Shown: positions 61,422 through 64,000 of the stretch, in pieces
Numbering within the stretch: position 1 is the first letter of the stretch
How the letters are laid out: each line of letters begins with the position of its first letter
Assembly (NCBI RefSeq): GCF_042427745.1
Contig: NZ_JBHMFA010000017.1
DNA length: 64,000 nucleotides
DNA from: Algibacter miyuki
Lineage (GTDB): Bacteria; Bacteroidota; Bacteroidia; Flavobacteriales; Flavobacteriaceae
Reading direction: 5' to 3' (one strand)
Translations under genes and position numbers: made by a program
Notes under the pieces: model-generated
The model's database searches: none
What the model was told of the DNA's origin: nothing
The model's input: only the letters and a program-made list of their open reading frames with translations

Positions 61422-61616
61422 ATGGGTATTGGAAATAGAATAGAATTACCAGAGCCTATACATAAATATATTAAGAGAATAGAATCTTCATGGAATGATC
61501 ATTTTTAACAAACCAAAAAGGAAACAAGATCCTATTTTAAAGATAGATTTGCTACTTACTTAAAAAGCCAAAAGGATGGGCTGGTCTCAAACAATGAAAA
61601 ATTAAAAAAGACTTAA
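61422..61616 (+). pseudogene. Small gene with in-frame stop codon
   Basis: From the ATG at 61422, 28 codons (MGIGNRIELPEPIHKYIKRI ...) end at TAA (61506-61508). The same frame continues for 35 codons (QTKKETRSYFKDRFATYLKS ...) to TAA at 61614. Both halves have a consistent charged helical composition, so a nonsense mutation in a 64-codon gene, or a remnant of a longer deleted gene, is likely. Two independent short peptides cannot be excluded. Confidence 0.45.
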
Positions 61617-61643
61617 CCCTATAGAAGTTTGCGAAAACTTCCC

Positions 61644-61689
61644 AAAAATCCCGAAAAACAGCACCACTGTACTGTTTTTCGGGATTTTT
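61644..61689 (+). terminator. Very strong bidirectional terminator at the end of the phage genes
   Basis: A perfect 18-bp inverted repeat (61644-61661 and 61672-61689) with a 10-nt loop. Stem core ATCCCGAAAAACAG pairs with CTGTTTTTCGGGAT and both outer ends are A5/T5. A second hairpin, AACGCCC/GGGCGTT (61710-61730), overlaps the end of the minus-strand gene. Together they separate the phage genes from the opposed operon. Confidence 0.85.
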
Positions 61690-61716
61690 CGCGTAAAAAA
61701 GCATAAAAAAACGCCC

Positions 61717-62367
61717 CTAATCAGGGCGTTTAAGCAGGATTAGAGGCGTTTTGTGCTTATAAAAATCAAAATTGATACTGTAAGACATCCGCAAATTTGC
61801 CATCCTTAAAGTGTCCATATTGTGCACCTCTCCTCTAATTTCGTGCATTGCCATATTAATAGCCGTCATTTTACAGCAAATTGGGTCTAAATCTTGTGCT
61901 ATAAAATAATTCCCTTTTGTTATTTGGTTACTTGCTAAAATCATACGACCACTACCGCTACACGGCTCGTTTATTTGTTTTCCCCAATCTTTTGGAGTTA
62001 CAAAATTTGCCATCATGTCACAAACTGCCTTTGGTGTAAAAAATTGACCAAAGGCGCTTTTTTTGCTGTTGCTCGCTAAACATTCGTAATACTCCCCGAG
62101 CGGGTCGCACCATTCCCCGAAAGTTTTTGAATTATTATAAATTATAAATAATTCACCCATTAAATGCGCAAAGGTTGTGAGTTCCTTTTTTTCGTATTTT
62201 TTAATGGTTTCAAAATATAAACGTTCTTCCGTTTGCCGTGCTAAACAGCAAATAATGAGCGTTAATAAATCATCATATAAATTATATAAATCGTATTTAT
62301 ATTGAAAGCTAAAAAAAAGCGAGTTAAAATTTTTTAACTCGCTTGGTACATCTTTATTTTTTAACAT
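61717..62367 (-). CDS. N6-DNA-methylase-like protein without catalytic motif IV
   Basis: A 216-residue protein. Motif I is NEPCSGSGRM, preceded by FGQFFTPKAVCDMMA as in type I HsdM, and followed by AQDLDPICCKMTAINMAMH. The frame ends soon after HNMDTL without the (N/D)PPY motif IV needed for amino-methylation. It may be a shortened, perhaps non-catalytic, relative found on Bacteroidota mobile elements. It ends at hairpins shared with the phage operon. Confidence 0.75.
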   Translation of the reverse strand: MLKNKDVPSELKNFNSLFFSFQYKYDLYNLYDDLLTLIICCLARQTEERLYFETIKKYEKKELTTFAHLMGELFIIYNNSKTFGEWCDPLGEYYECLASNSKKSAFGQFFTPKAVCDMMANFVTPKDWGKQINEPCSGSGRMILASNQITKGNYFIAQDLDPICCKMTAINMAMHEIRGEVHNMDTLRMANLRMSYSINFDFYKHKTPLILLKRPD

Positions 62368-62378
62368 GGGTTTGTTTT

Positions 62379-62723
62379 TTATTCGACTTGTGCATTAGAA
62401 AAAATATAGGCTATACCAAAAAATTTAAAATCTTTGTCCTCCTCTGCGCCTTCTTTTTTTTCGGTGCCTTTTAATTTTTTGCTCCAAACAAAAAAACCTT
62501 TTTCACCTTTTTTAACTCGCTTGTTTTCTTTAATCCAACCTTTAAAAGTTTTAAATTCTTGGTGTATTTCGTTAGTGTACATTTCAATTAAAATACTATT
62601 TATATTTCGTGGCTCGTCTTCTAGTTGTTGCACTGCTTTAGCTTTTTGGCTTAGTGCTTTTAAAAGTTCTTTTTTTTCGGTTCTGTCCTTGCATCCGAAA
62701 ATTTGTGTATATAGGTTTTTCAT
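62379..62723 (-). CDS. ArdC-like antirestriction N-terminal domain protein
   Basis: The ATG at 62723 (MKNLYTQIFGCKDRTEKKELL) is preferred to one 24 bp upstream that overlaps radC. It gives 114 residues. QEFKTFKGWIKENKRVKKGEKGFFVWSKK and FKFFGIAYIFSNAQVE match the ArdC N-terminal domain (W..N..VKKGEK...F..iFs.aQ). No metallopeptidase part follows, so it is a short version. ArdC proteins protect incoming DNA from restriction. Confidence 0.65.
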   Translation of the reverse strand: MKNLYTQIFGCKDRTEKKELLKALSQKAKAVQQLEDEPRNINSILIEMYTNEIHQEFKTFKGWIKENKRVKKGEKGFFVWSKKLKGTEKKEGAEEDKDFKFFGIAYIFSNAQVE

Positions 62724-62724
62724 G

Positions 62725-63177
62725 TTATAATATATTTTCGTCTGCAAAACTTAAATAACTGTCTTTTGAGATAATAAGATGGTCCAAAAGTTTTAAATCT
62801 AGGGTTTGCGCTCCTTGTTGAATTTTATTAGTTAAATCTTTATCGGCTTGGCTTGGTTGCATTTTTCCGCTTGGGTGGTTGTGACAAACAATAAACCCCA
62901 CGCCATGAGCTTTTAAAATGGTTTGAAAAATTAATCGTATATCTACGGCGCAAGCGTTTAAACCACCTTCAAAAACTTTTTTAACTCCTAAAATTTCGTT
63001 GCTGTTGTTTACTACCATTAACAAAAAACTTTCTTTATACTCTATGCTTTTTTCAATCATAGATAAAAAAATCTGATGTGCGTCTCTGCTACTTGTTACC
63101 GTTTCCCGTTCGGCTTTTGCTATTCCGTAACTATACGAAATATCAATTTCTTTAATTCTCATTAACTTGCTAAGCAT
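62725..63177 (-). CDS. RadC-like JAB-domain protein
   Basis: A 150-residue RadC/JAMM domain: VCHNHPSGKMQPSQADKDLT gives the H-x-H-P-x-G-x6-S-x2-D zinc motif, after YKESFLLMVVNNSNEILG. Unlike chromosomal RadC it lacks the N-terminal helix-hairpin-helix. This short form is common on plasmids and integrative elements of Bacteroidota; its biochemical role is unsettled. It begins 1 bp after the preceding stop. Confidence 0.88.
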   Translation of the reverse strand: MLSKLMRIKEIDISYSYGIAKAERETVTSSRDAHQIFLSMIEKSIEYKESFLLMVVNNSNEILGVKKVFEGGLNACAVDIRLIFQTILKAHGVGFIVCHNHPSGKMQPSQADKDLTNKIQQGAQTLDLKLLDHLIISKDSYLSFADENIL

Positions 63178-63178
63178 C

Positions 63179-63409
63179 TTAAAAAATGTATTCGTTTAAG
63201 TCGCTTTCGTTAACTCCTAAATTTTCAGAAATAAAAAGTTCTGCAATGGCGTAACTTTTATTAAATTCTTTTTTTACTTGGCTTTTAAAATATTCGTAAT
63301 CGCTATAATTAAAAACCTTTAACATGCCCTTTTCTTGTAGTATCGTTTTTACTTGTTCGCTAGGTAAAAAACTATTATTTTTGTTCTTCTTAATCGCTGT
63401 AAGTGTCAT
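63179..63409 (-). CDS. Unknown small mobile-element protein (76 residues)
   Basis: A 76-residue protein (LPSEQVKTILQEKGMLKVFNYSDYEYFKSQVKKEFNKSYAIAELFISENLGVNESDLNEYIF), acidic at the end and helical. It is packed against radC. Not recognised. Confidence 0.55.
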   Translation of the reverse strand: MTLTAIKKNKNNSFLPSEQVKTILQEKGMLKVFNYSDYEYFKSQVKKEFNKSYAIAELFISENLGVNESDLNEYIF

Positions 63410-63427
63410 AACTTTAGATTTTGAGTA

Positions 63428-63460
63428 AACCGCTAAACCTCGAACGCTTAGCGGTTTTTT
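63428..63460. terminator. Hairpin between mobile-element genes
   Basis: A perfect 9-bp stem AACCGCTAA (63428) / TTAGCGGTT (63448) with a T run on the plus strand. On the minus strand, the direction of the flanking genes, the T run is weak (TTTAC), so it may attenuate or process the transcript. Confidence 0.45.
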
Positions 63461-63474
63461 AATTAATAAATGTT

Positions 63475-63942
63475 TTAGATTACAAAGTTTTGTACTTCGC
63501 TTTGTGTGTTAATTAAAATGTTGTTTAGGGTCAACTCTGCAAGGTTTATCATTTCTTCAATAATATTTGAGTTTGAAACCTCTAATTTAAAGCCTTCGGA
63601 ATTTTCAAAATAAATACGCTCTTTTGTTCCATCGCTCGAAATTTTAAACTTTTCCAATTCTTCTTTTTTAACTTTTAAATGGCTGTATTTTTCCGTTAAG
63701 ATTTTAAACTTTTCAGCGTTTTTAATTCTGTCCTCTGCTGTTGGTTTGAAGTTTGCAATCAAAAGTTTTGTTTGCTCTTTTAACTCGTCTTTTACTGCTT
63801 CGGAATTAGATCCCTTTTTCATGTCCTGGAACATGTCAAGTTTTTCGGGTTTCGTGCTACTTTTTGGAGTTGCTCCGTTTTTTGGAGTTTGCACATTTTC
63901 TTTTTTCGCTGTTGCTTTCGCAATGGTTTTAACTGTACTCAT
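63475..63942 (-). CDS. Unknown mobile-element protein (155 residues)
   Basis: A 155-residue protein with a low-complexity basic N-terminus (TIAKATAKKENVQTPKNGATPKSSTKPEK) and a helical C-terminal part (LIANFKPTAEDRIKNAEKFKILTEKYSHLKVKKEELEKF ... EMINLAELTLNNIL). It is the first visible gene of the minus-strand operon; a promoter may lie in 63943-64000. No family recognised. Confidence 0.55.
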   Translation of the reverse strand: MSTVKTIAKATAKKENVQTPKNGATPKSSTKPEKLDMFQDMKKGSNSEAVKDELKEQTKLLIANFKPTAEDRIKNAEKFKILTEKYSHLKVKKEELEKFKISSDGTKERIYFENSEGFKLEVSNSNIIEEMINLAELTLNNILINTQSEVQNFVI

Positions 63943-64000
63943 GATTTATATAATTTACTGATTAACAATACTTAAAGATACAAAAAAGTAAACAAAAAAA

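Noticed and set aside
61644..61689. Perfect 18-bp inverted repeat as insertion-sequence end
   Set aside because: The 10-nt loop, flanking A/T tracts and position between convergent genes fit a terminator; no transposase or target duplication is present.

Overview
The window looks like the chromosome of a marine flavobacterium (Bacteroidota, probably Flavobacteriaceae). It is AT-rich, has Bacteroidota-type -7 boxes (TAnnTTTG), lipobox-bearing PUL enzymes, DUF3078 and DUF4468 proteins, a long-form PurM, and a type III glutamine synthetase beside a beta-grasp one. No rRNA gene, complete tRNA gene, CRISPR array, IS transposase or phage integrase was found.

Region 1 (1-15.5 kb, all minus strand) is a polysaccharide utilisation locus for a sulfated, probably algal, glycan. 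It holds three sulfatases (one cut by the window edge), two tandem paralogous beta-helix proteins, a double DUF1080 protein, a GH31 with a PA14-like insert, a GH95 and an unrecognised 554-residue secreted protein. SusC/SusD and a regulator are not in view. Sulfatases would remove sulfate, the GH95 terminal L-fucose or L-galactose, and the GH31 alpha-linked residues.

Region 2 (15.7-33.4 kb) is ordinary chromosome: pyrF-prfA, two related membrane proteins, a lipoprotein and an outer-membrane DUF3078 protein, purM, the divergent glutamine synthetases, an LRR-kinase, a GNAT, a Ca/Na exchanger and a BlaI-M56 sensor pair. It ends at a terminator and a 17-bp piece resembling a tRNA 3' end, a candidate att site.

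Region 3 (33.5-61.7 kb) is a prophage-like element. A repressor faces phased operator repeats. Next come small early genes, a primase-helicase with a degraded zinc finger and iteron-like repeats. After the cargo come a tail fibre with an SGNH hydrolase, holin, GH19 endolysin, a spanin-like protein, S49 protease, a scaffold-capsid fusion and, last, the large terminase. No portal, tape measure or tail sheath is recognisable. Two regulatory signals recur: an AGTATT dyad near host-type -7 boxes, and an exact 13-mer with constant 19-nt spacing to a TTTA-containing box.

Inserted in it on the opposite strand (40.08-47.0 kb) is the most unusual part: about nine small or defence-type genes (MmeI-like type IIG enzyme, YozE-like, FRG-domain, BRCT, DUF4468 and orphans). 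Several are separated by foldable non-coding blocks of about 95-200 bp with shared ends. Stop codons lie in or beside the blocks and the next start follows within a few tens of bases, as in an integron-type cassette array without an integrase.

Region 4 (61.7-64 kb, minus strand) is a compact mobile-element operon: two unknown genes, a RadC-like JAB protein, an ArdC-like fragment and an N6-methylase-like protein lacking NPPY. The element continues past the right edge.
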